A stretch of 64,000 nucleotides of DNA from Enterobacter sp. R4-368 (GCF_000410515.1 NC_021500.1:3038001-3102000), one strand, 5' to 3'; shown: positions 38,167-48,566, counted from the stretch's first letter. The notes: generated from the letters alone by a model not told the origin. Numbers and translations are program-made.

Positions 38167-39483
38167 ATGCCATTTATACGCATCATTTTGCTGAATATTC
38201 TTTTATTAACCAGTTTGTCCGCGAACGCGCTGTGTAAAAAAGGCCCGGATTTTGTCCGTACCGAATTAGATGACTATGGCCTTGGCCTGGCGATGGGAAC
38301 TATTAACGTTTCCAGCCTTGAAATCCAACCGATAGGTTCCCCTCTGGGCTCCAATATCGTGACGTTCTCGCAGAACCCGCGTTACAAAGGCCCGGATAGC
38401 GTGTTGTGGGTGTGCGATATTGCGGATAAAGACAATATTTTCGAAATCATCGCCACTAACGGCGACGATCGTAACAGCGGTTTTTATGATTTAGGGAAAG
38501 ACGATGGTTTTCCCAACTATTTTGGCACGCTGTTTGCGCATGTTGCGTTACGGTTGACGCATCTGAATTCAGGCACGGTGTTTACGCGCCAATATCAGCG
38601 TATCCCGATGAAAAATTACCTGGTCTCACCGGATGGTACGCAGATCTATATTCGGGTTAAAGATTTTAGCCCTATCCGCGCGGATCTGATTCGGGTGAGC
38701 GGGACAACCTCTACAGGGGCACCCTTTAATTATTGCGGTCGTGCGTCGCAATTAACCTCCGGCAGTTATAGCTGCAACCAGCCCAACGGTTATGTCTCTT
38801 TTTGCTCGCCGGGCAGCCCAGATGCGTACTGTGATTCTGGCGATTCTGCTTACACCTTTGATGGCTGGTATTTAGATAACTGGATGGCCATTAATATGGG
38901 CATTTCTACGGGTCACCCCGCCAACCTGGTATCGATACCCACCTGTGTGGCGAAAAGCGTCACGCCGGTGGTGTTTTTCCCCACGATTTCCGTGAGCGAT
39001 CTGAACAACGGCCAAACCGCTCAGAGCAACTTTAACGTGCACATTCTCTGTGAAGGTCAGTCGACAAGCGGTGAAACACAGGGGATGACGGCAATGGGAC
39101 TGCAAGTGCCCTATGAAAGTTATCTGACTGCGCAGCAGCTTAATCTGGTGAATGCGTCAGGCGGGGTGAGCCATCTGCTTTCCGAAAAATATGGTCAACC
39201 GGGTTACGCCAGCGGAGTGGGAATTCAGATAGCCAACAGCAATGACGGTGTGCTGCGTAATTTTATTGGCTGGTCTCGCTGCCAGGCCGCAACCTGCCAA
39301 CCCGGCGGCAATGGCGGCTGGTACCCGGTGCGTGATGGCGCGACGCAAGTGACGAATAACGGCTCAACCGCGATCAACGAATATGTGGTGAATTTCAATG
39401 CTTATCTGACGCGCATCGCGGGCGAAACGGTCACGGCGGGTAAGGTTGATGCCAGTGCCGAAGTGCTGGTGAAAGTCCAATGA
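38167..39483 (+). CDS. Fimbrial tip adhesin
   Basis: 438 residues from ATG 38167, with ACGGAG six bases upstream; earlier in-frame starts lie inside the usher. Signal peptide ends SANA, leaving LCKKGPDF. A long N-terminal part with several Cys (about 20-280; CGRASQL, CNQPNGYVSFCSPGSPDAYC) looks like a receptor-binding domain, and the C-terminal third (from about 285, TPVVFFPTISVSDLNNGQ) like a pilin domain ending AEVLVKVQ. Its place after the usher fits an adhesin. Ligand unknown. Confidence 0.8.
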   Translation: MPFIRIILLNILLLTSLSANALCKKGPDFVRTELDDYGLGLAMGTINVSSLEIQPIGSPLGSNIVTFSQNPRYKGPDSVLWVCDIADKDNIFEIIATNGDDRNSGFYDLGKDDGFPNYFGTLFAHVALRLTHLNSGTVFTRQYQRIPMKNYLVSPDGTQIYIRVKDFSPIRADLIRVSGTTSTGAPFNYCGRASQLTSGSYSCNQPNGYVSFCSPGSPDAYCDSGDSAYTFDGWYLDNWMAINMGISTGHPANLVSIPTCVAKSVTPVVFFPTISVSDLNNGQTAQSNFNVHILCEGQSTSGETQGMTAMGLQVPYESYLTAQQLNLVNASGGVSHLLSEKYGQPGYASGVGIQIANSNDGVLRNFIGWSRCQAATCQPGGNGGWYPVRDGATQVTNNGSTAINEYVVNFNAYLTRIAGETVTAGKVDASAEVLVKVQ

Positions 39484-40223
39484 GAACCCGACTTGCCATC
39501 GCGCTGCTTACTGCTTTGTTGATGTCCGCCTTTTCCACCCGCGCCGGGCTTATCGCCGCCTCGACGCGGGTGATTTTTAACGAAGGACAGACCCAGCAAA
39601 GCCTGATGCTGGTCAACACCAACAGCTGGCCGGTGATGGTGCAAACCTGGGTCGATAACGGCGAAGCGGATGTCGATGCGCCCGCCCGCTTTAAAGCGCC
39701 GTTTGTGGCGGTTCCGACGCTGTTTTCACTCGAACCCAAAGGGATGCAAGGGTTGCGGCTGTTGTATAATCAGCAAATGCTGCCGAAAGATCGGGAGTCG
39801 GTTTTTTGGCTCAACCTTTATGAGATGCCGCCAAAATCATCCACCTCAGCGCCAGACGCACGCAGCGTGATCCTGACGATGAACACACAAATGAAAATCT
39901 TCTGGCGGCCAAAAGGGCTTGGCGCGCCGGTGGATATGGCGAAAAAAATCCGTTTCAGTGTGGCGAACAGCGGCAAAAGCATGGAGATTGTCTGCCATAA
40001 CGCCTCGCCGTGGTATGTCTCATTTGCCGGATTATCGTTACTCCACGGCGAAAAAACCTACGCCGTGGAGCAGCAGCCGGACATGATGGTGGCGCCCTAC
40101 GGCGAGAAGCGATACACCGTGGTTGCAAAAGACCTGCAGCCCACGGTTTCACCGCTGCGTATCCAGGCCAAATTGATTGATGATAGTGGCCTGGTTGCCG
40201 AACAGACATTTCCCGTTCGTTAA
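39480..40223 (+). CDS. Periplasmic fimbrial chaperone (second)
   Basis: 247 residues, PapD family: signal peptide about 1-22 (STRAG), RVIFNEGQTQQSLMLVNTNSWPVMVQTWVD, signature DRESVFWLNLYEMPPK, G1 strand LTMNTQMKIFWRP. ATGA overlap (4 bases) with the adhesin gene suggests a chaperone dedicated to it. Its composition is GC-richer than the first chaperone and the two are only distant paralogues. Last gene of the fimbrial operon. Confidence 0.93.
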   Translation: MRTRLAIALLTALLMSAFSTRAGLIAASTRVIFNEGQTQQSLMLVNTNSWPVMVQTWVDNGEADVDAPARFKAPFVAVPTLFSLEPKGMQGLRLLYNQQMLPKDRESVFWLNLYEMPPKSSTSAPDARSVILTMNTQMKIFWRPKGLGAPVDMAKKIRFSVANSGKSMEIVCHNASPWYVSFAGLSLLHGEKTYAVEQQPDMMVAPYGEKRYTVVAKDLQPTVSPLRIQAKLIDDSGLVAEQTFPVR

Positions 40224-40224
40224 T

Positions 40225-40246
40225 CCCCCTCCGTTGCGAAGGGGGC
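40225..40246. terminator. Hairpin between fimbrial operon and rha operon
   Basis: CCCCCT / AGGGGG stem around CCGTTGCGA (approximately), directly after the second chaperone stop and 8 bases from the rhaM stop. No T-tract, so a shared 3' end for convergent transcripts is only possible. Confidence 0.4.
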
Positions 40247-40253
40247 TAACCGC

Positions 40254-40568
40254 TTACTCCAGGTAGAACACTTCTTTTAATTCCGCGCTGACCGGGCTGT
40301 TGTCCGGATTAGCGGGCATTACATCACGCATATATTTCCACCAGCGCTGGCACACTTCTGTATTCGCGACCGCGTTCCAGCGCGCTTCCGATTCAATCTC
40401 AACGGTGGCGAACAACAGGTTGCGCTGTTTATCGAGAAAAATGGCGTAATGGTGCGCCCCGCCTGCTTTCAGCGCCGCTTCCAGCTCCGGCCAGATCGGG
40501 TTGTGGCGACGTTCATACTCTTCGTGTGCATCGGGATTTACCTGCATCACAAAGGCTTTACGGATCAT
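40254..40568 (-). CDS. rhaM: L-rhamnose mutarotase
   Basis: Interconverts alpha and beta anomers of L-rhamnose. 104 residues from ATG 40568 ([18 protein letters not shown]), same start and length as E. coli RhaM; the open frame continues upstream into the neighbouring gene. The conserved [11 protein letters not shown] and the C-terminal [22 protein letters not shown] are seen. Four-base overlap with the lactaldehyde reductase gene. Last gene of the large rha operon. Confidence 0.97.
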   Translation of the reverse strand: MIRKAFVMQVNPDAHEEYERRHNPIWPELEAALKAGGAHHYAIFLDKQRNLLFATVEIESEARWNAVANTEVCQRWWKYMRDVMPANPDNSPVSAELKEVFYLE

Positions 40569-41713
40569 AATGCCTCCAGATAAAGCTCGCGGACTTCGTC
40601 CCGGCTGGCGGTTCGCGGGTTGCACGGTGCGCACGGATCGGCGAGCGCTTTATCCAGCCAGCCTTCGATATCCGCTTTGGTAACGCCGAGTTTGCTGAAA
40701 CCAGAAGGAATACCGACGCGCGCACTCAGGGCGCGGATCGCATTGATGGCTTCCATGCTGGCGGTTTCATCGCTCATTCCTTTGGTGTCGACACCCATCG
40801 CCTGCGCCACGCGGGCAAAACGGGCGACGGCGTTCGGGCGGTTAAAGTTTTCGATGACTGGCAACAAGATGGCATTGCATACGCCGTGCGGCAAATTGTG
40901 CGTGGCACCCGGCTGGTGCGCTAACGCATGAACCAGACCAAGCCCGGCGCTGTTAAAGGCCATGCCGGCAAGATACTGGCCGTACGCCATTTGCTCACGC
41001 GCTTCGAGGTTGTGGCCGTCATCAACCGCCTTTGGCAGCCACAGGTTAATTAAGCGAATGGCTTCCAGCGCGTTGGCGTCGGTCAACGGGTGCGCGCCCA
41101 CCGAGACATACGCTTCAACGGCGTGGGTCAGCGCATCCATGCCGGTTGCGGCGGTAACAGAAGCGGGGATCTCCAGCATCACGCTGGCATCATCGACGGC
41201 GATATCAGGAATAATGTTCGGGTCGATAATCACTTCTTTCACCTGCCGCGCGGAATCAATGATCACCGCGTTACTGGTCATCTCCGCCGCCGTCCCGGCG
41301 GTGGTATTGATGGCGACCAGCGGCACACCGGGGTTTTTCACTTTGCCGACGCCGGAATAGGCGGTCGATGGGCCAGGGTTAGCGGTGAGGATTTTCACCC
41401 CTTTGGCGGTATCGATCGGGCTGCCGCCGCCGAAGGCGATAATGTAATCGCAGGCGGCGTTTTGATACGCCGCATAGCCTTGTTGTACCAGCGCTTCCGT
41501 TGGGTTCGGGAACACGTCATCAAACAGGTGATACGGCATGTGATGCGCTTTCAGCGCGGCAAACAGGCTGTCCAGCAGACCCAGTTTGACCAGTTGCCCG
41601 TCGGTGACAATCAGCGCTTTTCCCCACTGTTTGTTCGCCACCATCTTGACCATATCGCCGATAGCGCCCGCGCCATGCAGGCTGATTTTGGGTAGTGCTA
41701 ACATAAAGCTCAT
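40565..41713 (-). CDS. fucO: Lactaldehyde reductase (iron-type alcohol dehydrogenase)
   Basis: Reduces L-lactaldehyde, the product of rhamnulose-1-phosphate aldolase, to 1,2-propanediol with NADH. 382 residues. NAD-binding [11 protein letters not shown] and the iron ligands in [14 protein letters not shown] and [20 protein letters not shown] are intact. It is FucO-like, but lies in the rha operon between the ABC importer and rhaM; E. coli uses fucO of the fucose locus for this step. Context makes the rhamnose role likely. Confidence 0.9.
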   Translation of the reverse strand: MSFMLALPKISLHGAGAIGDMVKMVANKQWGKALIVTDGQLVKLGLLDSLFAALKAHHMPYHLFDDVFPNPTEALVQQGYAAYQNAACDYIIAFGGGSPIDTAKGVKILTANPGPSTAYSGVGKVKNPGVPLVAINTTAGTAAEMTSNAVIIDSARQVKEVIIDPNIIPDIAVDDASVMLEIPASVTAATGMDALTHAVEAYVSVGAHPLTDANALEAIRLINLWLPKAVDDGHNLEAREQMAYGQYLAGMAFNSAGLGLVHALAHQPGATHNLPHGVCNAILLPVIENFNRPNAVARFARVAQAMGVDTKGMSDETASMEAINAIRALSARVGIPSGFSKLGVTKADIEGWLDKALADPCAPCNPRTASRDEVRELYLEAL

Positions 41714-41775
41714 ACATAACTCCTTTATTTTCTTTGATTTTTACCGGCGACGAAACGCCCTGTCGCCGGAGGGAT

Positions 41776-42780
41776 TCATAAACGCCTGCGCTGCATCATG
41801 CGGCGGGTGATGATCGGCAGCGAAATCACCACAATCAGCATCGCGCCGACGATAATCGACATCACAATGCCCGGCACATTGAGCAGGCTCAGGCCAAAGG
41901 TCACCAGCCCCATCAGGAAGGCGGCGATAATCACGCCGACCATGCTGCCGGAACCGCCAAGAATGTTGACGCCGCCGAGCACCGCCATCGTTACCACCGA
42001 CAGCTCCCAGCCCAGCGCAATCGTCGGGCGCGTGCTGCCCAAACGCGATGTCAGCAGCACCGAGGCCAGACCCGCCATCAGCCCTACCAGCGCGAAGAGG
42101 ATCAGGTTGTGGCGCTTCACATTGATACCGGAATACCACGCGCCGGTCGGGTTATTGCCGATGGCGTACGTGCGGCGGCCAAAGTTGGTTTTGTGCAGCA
42201 GAAAAGCGAACAGCAGCGCCAGCACGATGAACAAGGCAAACTCAAACGACAGTGCGCCCCACACGTAGCCCTGACCAAACCACGCAAAACTCGCAGGCCA
42301 GGTGTTAAGCGCCTGATCGCCGAGCAGAATGTAGGTAATGCCGCGATACAGGCTCATGGTGCCGATGGTGATCACAATTGAAGAGAGGTTAAAGCGAGTC
42401 ACCAGAATGCCGTTGAACAATCCGCACAGCAGCCCAACGCTCAAGCCGACGCACACCAGCAGCGGCGTATCCATACCCGCCTGGGCGCAAAAGCCCATCG
42501 CCGTTGAGCTGAGCGCGATGGTGGCGGCGACAGAGAGGTCAATTTCGCGGGCAATGATCAGCATCGCCATCGGCAACACGATGATCGCTTTTTCGGTGAA
42601 GTTGAATGTCGCGTCGGAAAGATTCCAGATGTTGAGAAAATAGGGCGATGCGAGGGCGTTCACCACAAACACCGCCAGCGTCACCGCCAGTAAAAACCCT
42701 TCCCAGCACAACAAGCGCTTAAAGAACGGTGTCGCGGCAGGGGTATTTTTCACGGGCTCAGAAGTCAATATTTTGCTCAT
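41776..42780 (-). CDS. Rhamnose-type ABC importer, permease 2
   Basis: 334 residues, polytopic (about 9-10 helices), BPD_transp_2 family as in RbsC/LsrD. The EAA-like cytoplasmic block GNNPTGAWYSGINVKRHN and GGVNILGGSGSMVGVIIAAFLMG are recognisable. It overlaps permease 1 by four bases. Resembles RhaQ of the Rhizobium rhamnose transporter; context supports L-rhamnose, though other deoxy sugars are possible. Confidence 0.85.
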   Translation of the reverse strand: MSKILTSEPVKNTPAATPFFKRLLCWEGFLLAVTLAVFVVNALASPYFLNIWNLSDATFNFTEKAIIVLPMAMLIIAREIDLSVAATIALSSTAMGFCAQAGMDTPLLVCVGLSVGLLCGLFNGILVTRFNLSSIVITIGTMSLYRGITYILLGDQALNTWPASFAWFGQGYVWGALSFEFALFIVLALLFAFLLHKTNFGRRTYAIGNNPTGAWYSGINVKRHNLILFALVGLMAGLASVLLTSRLGSTRPTIALGWELSVVTMAVLGGVNILGGSGSMVGVIIAAFLMGLVTFGLSLLNVPGIVMSIIVGAMLIVVISLPIITRRMMQRRRL

Positions 42781-43781
42781 GGTTTCACCGCCTGTTTTTG
42801 TCGTGCCAGCGCCGCGTCACGCAGGATCAGGCGGCCTTTGCGTTTGTTACCGCGCTCGTTGAGCAGTACCGCAATCACAATCACCGTGCCGGAAATCGCC
42901 ATCTGCCAGAACGGCGAAATGCCAATTACCGGCAGTGCGTTATTGATAACGCCGAGGAATAGCGCGCCGAATAAACAGCCGAGCACGCGCCCGGTGCCGC
43001 CCATGGTGCTGATGCCGCCAATCACACAGGCGGCAACCACTTGCAGTTCGAACCCGTTAGCCACGTCGACATAAGCCACGGCAAAACGCGAGATCCACAA
43101 GTAGCCGCAAAAGCCCGCCAGTGCGCCAGAAAGGCAGAAGCTGACAAACTGCATTTTCCCGGCGTTGATACCGGTGTAATACGCCGCCGTGGCGTTGCCG
43201 CCCGCGGTATAGAGCGCTCGTCCGGTGCGGCTGTAACGCAGGAAGTAGCCCACCAGCAGCAATATGGCGATGGCGCACCAGCTCAGTACCGGCAAACCCA
43301 GCACTGAAGTTCTCGGCAGGCCGAGAAAATCCGCGCCCATCTGGTTCGAGTTCACCCAGCCGCCGCCGGAGAGCAAAAAGATAATCCCGCGATAAATGCT
43401 CATGGTGCCAAGCGTGACGACAATCGCCGGGATACCGAGTTTCCATACCAGCAGGCCATTGATGATGCCCATCACCAGTCCGAGTACCGTTGCCAGTAGC
43501 AGCAACGACCAGACAGGCACATCCGGGTGATGGAAATTAATCAGCGCGACAATCATGCCGGTCAGCGCCAGGTTGGCGGCCATCGACAGGTCGATACCTT
43601 TGGTGAGCAGCACCATCATTTGCCCGAGGGCGAGAATGATCAGAATGGCGGTGTCGTTGAACATCTCCACCAGGTTGCCAGGGCTGATAAACGAGGGGAC
43701 ACGGCTGCCGATGATAAGCACCAGCAGCACAATAACGCCGCCGAGCAGCGCTTCGCGATGTTTAAGCAGTTGTTGCCACAT
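42777..43781 (-). CDS. Rhamnose-type ABC importer, permease 1
   Basis: 334 residues, paralogous to the next gene, with the same family features: TKGIDLSMAANLALTGMIVAL near residue 60, GGNATAAYYTGINAGKMQ, and GGISTMGGTGRVLGCLFGALFLG. Corresponds to RhaP-type subunits. One base is shared with the ATPase stop (TAATG-type junction at 43781) and four with permease 2, so all transport genes are coupled. Confidence 0.85.
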   Translation of the reverse strand: MWQQLLKHREALLGGVIVLLVLIIGSRVPSFISPGNLVEMFNDTAILIILALGQMMVLLTKGIDLSMAANLALTGMIVALINFHHPDVPVWSLLLLATVLGLVMGIINGLLVWKLGIPAIVVTLGTMSIYRGIIFLLSGGGWVNSNQMGADFLGLPRTSVLGLPVLSWCAIAILLLVGYFLRYSRTGRALYTAGGNATAAYYTGINAGKMQFVSFCLSGALAGFCGYLWISRFAVAYVDVANGFELQVVAACVIGGISTMGGTGRVLGCLFGALFLGVINNALPVIGISPFWQMAISGTVIVIAVLLNERGNKRKGRLILRDAALARQKQAVKP

Positions 43782-45292
43782 TATGCTGCCTCCTTCCCGG
43801 CACCGCTGGCGGCGCTGACGATGGTTTCCGCCGTCGCTTCACCGGCCTGGTACTCGGCGACCATCAGCCCTTCGTGCATGACGATCACCCGATCGGCCAT
43901 GCCCATCACTTCCGGCAATTCAGAAGAGACCATAATCACCGCCAGCCCGTGCGCTACCAGTTCCGACATAAACTGGTGTACGGCGGCTTTCGAACCGATA
44001 TCGATGCCTTTCGTTGGTTCATCGAGGATGATTACGTCCGGATGGGTGGCGAGCCATTTGCCGATCACCACTTTTTGCTGATTGCCGCCGGAGAGGGTTT
44101 CCACCGCCTGCTTCCAGCTAAAGGCTTTCACCTGCAAACGGCGGGCGTACTCATCCGCCAGCGCCCACTCTTTGGCCTCGTTAAGCACGCCGTTGCTATT
44201 GAGTTTGCTGAGCTGCGGCAGGCTGATGTTCTGGGCAATCGACAGCTCAATGATCGCGCCCTGTTTTTGCCGCTCTTCCGGTACGCAAACAATCCCGGCG
44301 TTGATAGCGTCCGCAGGCTGGCGGAAATGCACCGTTCGCCCGTTAAGGATGATCTCGCCAGAAGAGGGACGCGACACGCCGGAAAGTGCCTGCATCAGTT
44401 CCGTGCGTCCGGCACCTACCAGGCCGTAAAAGCCGAGGATTTCGCCTTTGCGCAGCGAAAAGTTGATATGGGCAAATTCCGTGGGATGGCATAAATCGCG
44501 CACTTCCAGCACGGTTTCGCCGGGTGTGCAGGCCACTTTCGGCCAGCTCTGGTTAATGGCGCGCCCGACCATCATCGCCACCATCCGCTCTTCGGTGATG
44601 TCATTAATGGCGCCGGAATCGACATACACTCCGTCGCGCAAAATGGTGTAGTGATCCGCCAGCTCAAAAATTTCATCAAACTTGTGCGAGATAAACAGGA
44701 TCGCTTTGCCTTCCTGCTTCAGGCGTTCAACGATTTGGTAGAACTCCAGGATCTCATGCTGCGAGAGCGCGGCGGTCGGTTCGTCCAGAATCACCACCTG
44801 CGCGTCAAAGGAGAGCGCACGGGCAATCGCCACCATGTGGCGCTGGGCGATACTCAATGTTTTCAGCGTCGCGCGCGGATCAATTTGCACCTCCAGCCGG
44901 GTGAGGATCGCCTGTGCTTGCTGGTGCATGGCGGGCCAGTCGAGTTTTTTCAACAGCCCTTTATACAGATACTGCCCAACGAAGATATTTTCGGTGACCG
45001 ATAACTCGTCAAACAGCACTGTTTCCTGGTGAATAGCGGTGATCCCCACTTTATGCGCCGACTCGGGCGTGGGGAGCGAAATGGGGATCGCTTTGTAGAG
45101 TATTTCGCCCTCTTCAGGCTGGTAAATACCGGTCATCACTTTGACCAGCGTGGATTTGCCCGCGCCGTTTTCACCGATCAACGCGGTGACTTTGCCGGGC
45201 CAGAGATCGAGCTGTACGTTCTCAAGGGCGCGCACACCGGGAAAAACTTTGGTGATGCCCTTGAGCGACAGCAGAGGGGTGGATGCCGTCAT
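43781..45292 (-). CDS. Rhamnose-type ABC importer, double ATPase
   Basis: 503 residues from ATG 45292 (MTASTPLLSLKG) with GGAGAA upstream; the frame is open further but that part overlaps the spacer. Tandem nucleotide-binding domains: first with Walker A GENGAGKST and LSIAQRHMVAIARAL; second with degenerate Walker A GLVGAGRTE, signature LSGGNQQKVVIGKWL and LDEPTKGIDIG. This is the RbsA/XylG family of sugar importers; RhaT(ABC)-like by context. Confidence 0.9.
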   Translation of the reverse strand: MTASTPLLSLKGITKVFPGVRALENVQLDLWPGKVTALIGENGAGKSTLVKVMTGIYQPEEGEILYKAIPISLPTPESAHKVGITAIHQETVLFDELSVTENIFVGQYLYKGLLKKLDWPAMHQQAQAILTRLEVQIDPRATLKTLSIAQRHMVAIARALSFDAQVVILDEPTAALSQHEILEFYQIVERLKQEGKAILFISHKFDEIFELADHYTILRDGVYVDSGAINDITEERMVAMMVGRAINQSWPKVACTPGETVLEVRDLCHPTEFAHINFSLRKGEILGFYGLVGAGRTELMQALSGVSRPSSGEIILNGRTVHFRQPADAINAGIVCVPEERQKQGAIIELSIAQNISLPQLSKLNSNGVLNEAKEWALADEYARRLQVKAFSWKQAVETLSGGNQQKVVIGKWLATHPDVIILDEPTKGIDIGSKAAVHQFMSELVAHGLAVIMVSSELPEVMGMADRVIVMHEGLMVAEYQAGEATAETIVSAASGAGKEAA

Positions 45293-45341
45293 GATAGTTC
45301 TCCAGTTTTTGCCCTCTCCCGCAAAAGAGGGCAGGAAGGGA

Positions 45342-46328
45342 TCAGAAAATCTTCGAGAACTTATCAATGTTGCTGGCATCGTAGACAAACGGCTCAGCCA
45401 TCGCGCCGTTACCGTCGGCGTCGAGTTTCACCTTGCCGAGTTTGCCCATGCTGGCTTCGTCTTTGGTCGCCGTGCCTTTCACCAGATCATCCGCTAAATA
45501 GGTGGCGGCATAACCGAGGTCGATCGGGTTCCAGATGGCGAAACTTTTGCTCGCGCCGGACTTAATCGCGCCCGCCATTTCAGACGGCAGCCCTAAACCG
45601 GTGACATACACTTTGCCAATCTTGCCCTGGTCTTTTACCGCTTGCGCCGCCGCGACAATGCCGACCGACGATGGCGAAACAATCACTTTCAGGTCCGGAT
45701 ACGATTTCAGCAGGCCGACCGCTTCGCGGTAGCTCTTATCGGAGAGATCGTCGCCATAAGCGACAGTCACCAGGTTAATCGACGGGTACTTCGGCAATAC
45801 CTTTTTCATCTCCGCAATCCAGATATTCTGGTTGGTGGAGGTGGGTGTGGCGCTAAGAATCGCCACATCGCCTTTTTCAACATTCAGCGCTTTTAGCGCA
45901 TCGGCGGCCAGTTTGACGTTGGTTTCGCCAATCAGCGCGTTATTCGAGGGGTTGAGGTGGATCTGGCGTCCGGCTTTCGCCACGCCGGAATCCCACGACA
46001 CCACTTTAATGCCGCGCTGCATCGCTTTTTTCAGCACCGGCACCACGGCATCGGGATCGTTGGCGGAGATGGCGATCGCATCCACCCCCTGGGCGATCAA
46101 CCCGTTAAGCACTTCGATCTGCGCTTCGGCCGTGGTGGTGGTCGGGCCGGTGTAGATCACTTTGACATCTCCTAGCTCTTTGGCTGCCTCCTGTGCGCCG
46201 GTGTTTGCTGCTTCAAAAAAGCCATTACCTAAAGATTTCGCCACGAGGGCGATTTTTACTTCAGCTAAAGCGGAACCGGACAACGCCAGCATGGCAACGG
46301 TGAGGATTAAGCTTGCTTTTGTTTTCAT
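45342..46328 (-). CDS. Rhamnose-type ABC importer, substrate-binding protein
   Basis: 328 residues with signal peptide (cut after SALA, residue 22). Periplasmic binding protein of the LacI/RbsB-like (Peripla_BP_4) fold: EVKIALVAKSLGNGFFEAANTGAQEAAKE at the start, ISANDPDAVVPVLKKAMQRGIKVVSWDSGV, and a C-terminus DKFSKIF. Closest in my reading to RhaS-type rhamnose binders of Rhizobium and to LsrB. It heads the transport genes, 82 bases after rhaD, with a GC hairpin between. Confidence 0.88.
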   Translation of the reverse strand: MKTKASLILTVAMLALSGSALAEVKIALVAKSLGNGFFEAANTGAQEAAKELGDVKVIYTGPTTTTAEAQIEVLNGLIAQGVDAIAISANDPDAVVPVLKKAMQRGIKVVSWDSGVAKAGRQIHLNPSNNALIGETNVKLAADALKALNVEKGDVAILSATPTSTNQNIWIAEMKKVLPKYPSINLVTVAYGDDLSDKSYREAVGLLKSYPDLKVIVSPSSVGIVAAAQAVKDQGKIGKVYVTGLGLPSEMAGAIKSGASKSFAIWNPIDLGYAATYLADDLVKGTATKDEASMGKLGKVKLDADGNGAMAEPFVYDASNIDKFSKIF

Positions 46329-46378
46329 TGCTTTTACTCCACGAGAGTTAGTGTTTGTAGGGCTTGCAGGTGAGGATT

Positions 46379-46402
46379 CGCCCCGTCTCAGTGAGCGGGG
46401 CG
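46379..46402. promoter_or_regulatory. Intercistronic hairpin rhaD / binding-protein gene
   Basis: CGCCCCG and CGGGGCG arms (7 bp, all GC but for none mismatched) around ten bases, in the 82-base gap. Could lower read-through into, or stabilise, the transport part of the operon. Confidence 0.4.
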
Positions 46403-46410
46403 CGATGTTG

Positions 46411-47241
46411 TTATGGGTACAGATCTAATGCCGATTGCAGCGGCGTCACGCCAAAGCGTTTACCCAGCGCAATCAACTCTTGCTGCGTGATGGTCTGTTT
46501 CATACCGCCCATCGAATAGATTTTTACCAGCACCTCGGCGGATTTCTCGGCGGTGTCGATCAGACCAAACGCTTCATCCAGCGTCGGGCCGCTACCGAAC
46601 ACGCCGTGGAAAGGCCACAGCACCAGCGAATGTTTCTGCATATCTTTGGCGGTCGCCTGGCCGATTTCATCCGTGCCTGGCACCATCCACGGCAGAATGC
46701 CAACGCCATCCGGGAACACCACCAGACACTCGGTACTGCCTTCCCACAGTTTGCGGGTAATCAAATCGGCGGAGTTTTCCAGCACGTAGGTCAGCGCAAT
46801 CAGATTGGTGGCATGACAGTGCATGATCACGCGGTCTTTCCCGCCGGTGGCTTTGATGCGTTCGCAGTGCGACAAAAAGTGCGCCGGTAGCTCTGACGTC
46901 GGAACCGCTTCATGCTCCAGCCCCCAGAGAATGTGGTAACCCGCGCCGTCGCTGTCGACTTTCACTACGCCTAAATTTGCTGCCGGATCGAGCTGCACGT
47001 TACGGAAAAATTTGCCGGAGCCGGTGACGATAAACGGCGTATTAGCCAGCAGCGGCATCGGCTGGCTGAGGGCGATATAGCGTGGTTTCTGGTGAAAATC
47101 AGCGGCGAACGATGTGATGTCTGCCTCATCCAGGCGCAGCGTCAGGTTGCCGCCGTTGCGTTCATCCCAGCCTTTCAGCCAGGCGTCCGAGGTGGCTTTG
47201 ATCATCCCCTGGACGAACCAGGAATCGGTAATGGTCTGCAT
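46411..47241 (-). CDS. rhaD: Rhamnulose-1-phosphate aldolase
   Basis: Class II zinc aldolase splitting L-rhamnulose-1-phosphate into dihydroxyacetone phosphate and L-lactaldehyde. 276 residues (E. coli 274). Phosphate-binding [14 protein letters not shown] and [10 protein letters not shown], zinc ligands in [10 protein letters not shown], and [17 protein letters not shown] are intact. It ends SALDLYP. Third gene of rhaBAD, a REP unit separating it from rhaA. Confidence 0.98.
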   Translation of the reverse strand: MQTITDSWFVQGMIKATSDAWLKGWDERNGGNLTLRLDEADITSFAADFHQKPRYIALSQPMPLLANTPFIVTGSGKFFRNVQLDPAANLGVVKVDSDGAGYHILWGLEHEAVPTSELPAHFLSHCERIKATGGKDRVIMHCHATNLIALTYVLENSADLITRKLWEGSTECLVVFPDGVGILPWMVPGTDEIGQATAKDMQKHSLVLWPFHGVFGSGPTLDEAFGLIDTAEKSAEVLVKIYSMGGMKQTITQQELIALGKRFGVTPLQSALDLYP

Positions 47242-47263
47242 AGTCTTCTGTTTCCCGTTTATT

Positions 47264-47289
47264 GCCCGGTAGCGCTGCGCTTACCGGGC
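47264..47289. repeat. REP element between rhaA and rhaD
   Basis: GCCCGGTA, AGCGCTGCGC-type centre, TACCGGGC: the classical enterobacterial REP stem, 8 bp perfect. It fills most of the 65-base rhaA-rhaD gap and may act as a transcript stabiliser. Confidence 0.85.
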
Positions 47290-47306
47290 TGATGAATGCG
47301 CAGCGA

Positions 47307-48566
47307 TTAGCCACGTTTGCTTAATACGTCTTTCTCATAGGCCCGCACGCTTTCCAGCCACTGGCTACCGGCTGGCGTATCGTGGCGCTGGCAGTACATT
47401 TCCCACACCGCCTGCCACGGCAGGGATTTCTGCTCTTCGAGCAGCGCCAGGCGCGCGGTGTAATCACCGTCCGCTTCCAGTTTGCGCAGTTGTTCAACCG
47501 GCTCGAGCAGCGCCCGCAGCAGCGCTTTTTTCATGTTGCGCGTACCAATCACCCACGCGGCGATGCGGTTGATGGAGGCGTCGAAGAAGTCGAGCCCGAT
47601 ATGGACGCGATCGAACAGTTTGTGGCGGATAATTTCGCTGGCGATGGCCTGGGTTTCGTCATCCAGCAGCACCACATGGTCGCTGTCCCAGCGTACCGGG
47701 CGGCTGACATGCAGCAGCAGACGCGGCACATAGAGCATGGCGGCGGAGATTTTGTCGGAGATAACCTCCGTTGGGTGGAAGTGTCCGGCATCGAGGCACA
47801 GCGCGGTCTGGCGGCTGGTGGCGTAACCCATATAGAACTCGTTGGAGCCGACGGTGTAGCTCTCAGCACCGATGCCGAATAACTTACTTTCCACGGCGTC
47901 GATATGGTGCGCCGGGTTCAGTTTTTCGCTGATCACCTCATCCAGCGCATTGAGCAGGCGCTGGCGCGGCGCAAGACGGTCAACGGTGACATCTTTCATG
48001 CCGTCCGGGATCCAGATATTCATTACCGACGGTGTACCCAGTTGTTCGCCAAAATAAGCGGAAACGCGGCGGCTGGCTTTCACGTGGTCGATCCAGAACT
48101 GACGGATCTCGTCGTTAGCGTGGGAAAGCGTGAAGCCATCGGCGCTCAGCGGGTGCGAGAAGCAGGACGGGTTGAAGTCCAGCCCCAGATTGTTGGCTTT
48201 TGCCCACTGCACCCAGTTTTGGAAGTGTTCGGGTTTGATTTCATTTCGCGTGACCGGCGTTTCGGCTTCGTGATAAATCGCATGCAGGTTCAGGCGTTTC
48301 GGACCTGGGATCAGGCTCAGCGCTTGTTCCAGATCGGCGCGTAATTCCGTGGCGTTGCGCGCTTTGCCCGGATAATTGCCGGTAGCCTGAATGCCGCCGG
48401 TCAGGCTGCCTTCCGGGTTTTCGAAACCGGCAACGTCATCGCCCTGCCAGCAGTGCATGGAAACCGGCAGCCTGTCGAGCTGGCGCAGCGCCTCCTCGAC
48501 ATCAATCCCCACAGCGGCGAAACGCTGTTTAGCAATGTCCCAGGCTTGTTCAAGTTGAGTGGTCAT
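47307..48566 (-). CDS. rhaA: L-rhamnose isomerase
   Basis: Converts L-rhamnose to L-rhamnulose; metal-dependent TIM barrel. 419 residues from ATG 48566 (MTTQLEQAW), as in E. coli; it overlaps the rhaB stop by four bases (ATGA) and has AAGGAG upstream. Conserved metal-site segments include [29 protein letters not shown] and [13 protein letters not shown]. Second gene of rhaBAD. Confidence 0.99.
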   Translation of the reverse strand: MTTQLEQAWDIAKQRFAAVGIDVEEALRQLDRLPVSMHCWQGDDVAGFENPEGSLTGGIQATGNYPGKARNATELRADLEQALSLIPGPKRLNLHAIYHEAETPVTRNEIKPEHFQNWVQWAKANNLGLDFNPSCFSHPLSADGFTLSHANDEIRQFWIDHVKASRRVSAYFGEQLGTPSVMNIWIPDGMKDVTVDRLAPRQRLLNALDEVISEKLNPAHHIDAVESKLFGIGAESYTVGSNEFYMGYATSRQTALCLDAGHFHPTEVISDKISAAMLYVPRLLLHVSRPVRWDSDHVVLLDDETQAIASEIIRHKLFDRVHIGLDFFDASINRIAAWVIGTRNMKKALLRALLEPVEQLRKLEADGDYTARLALLEEQKSLPWQAVWEMYCQRHDTPAGSQWLESVRAYEKDVLSKRG

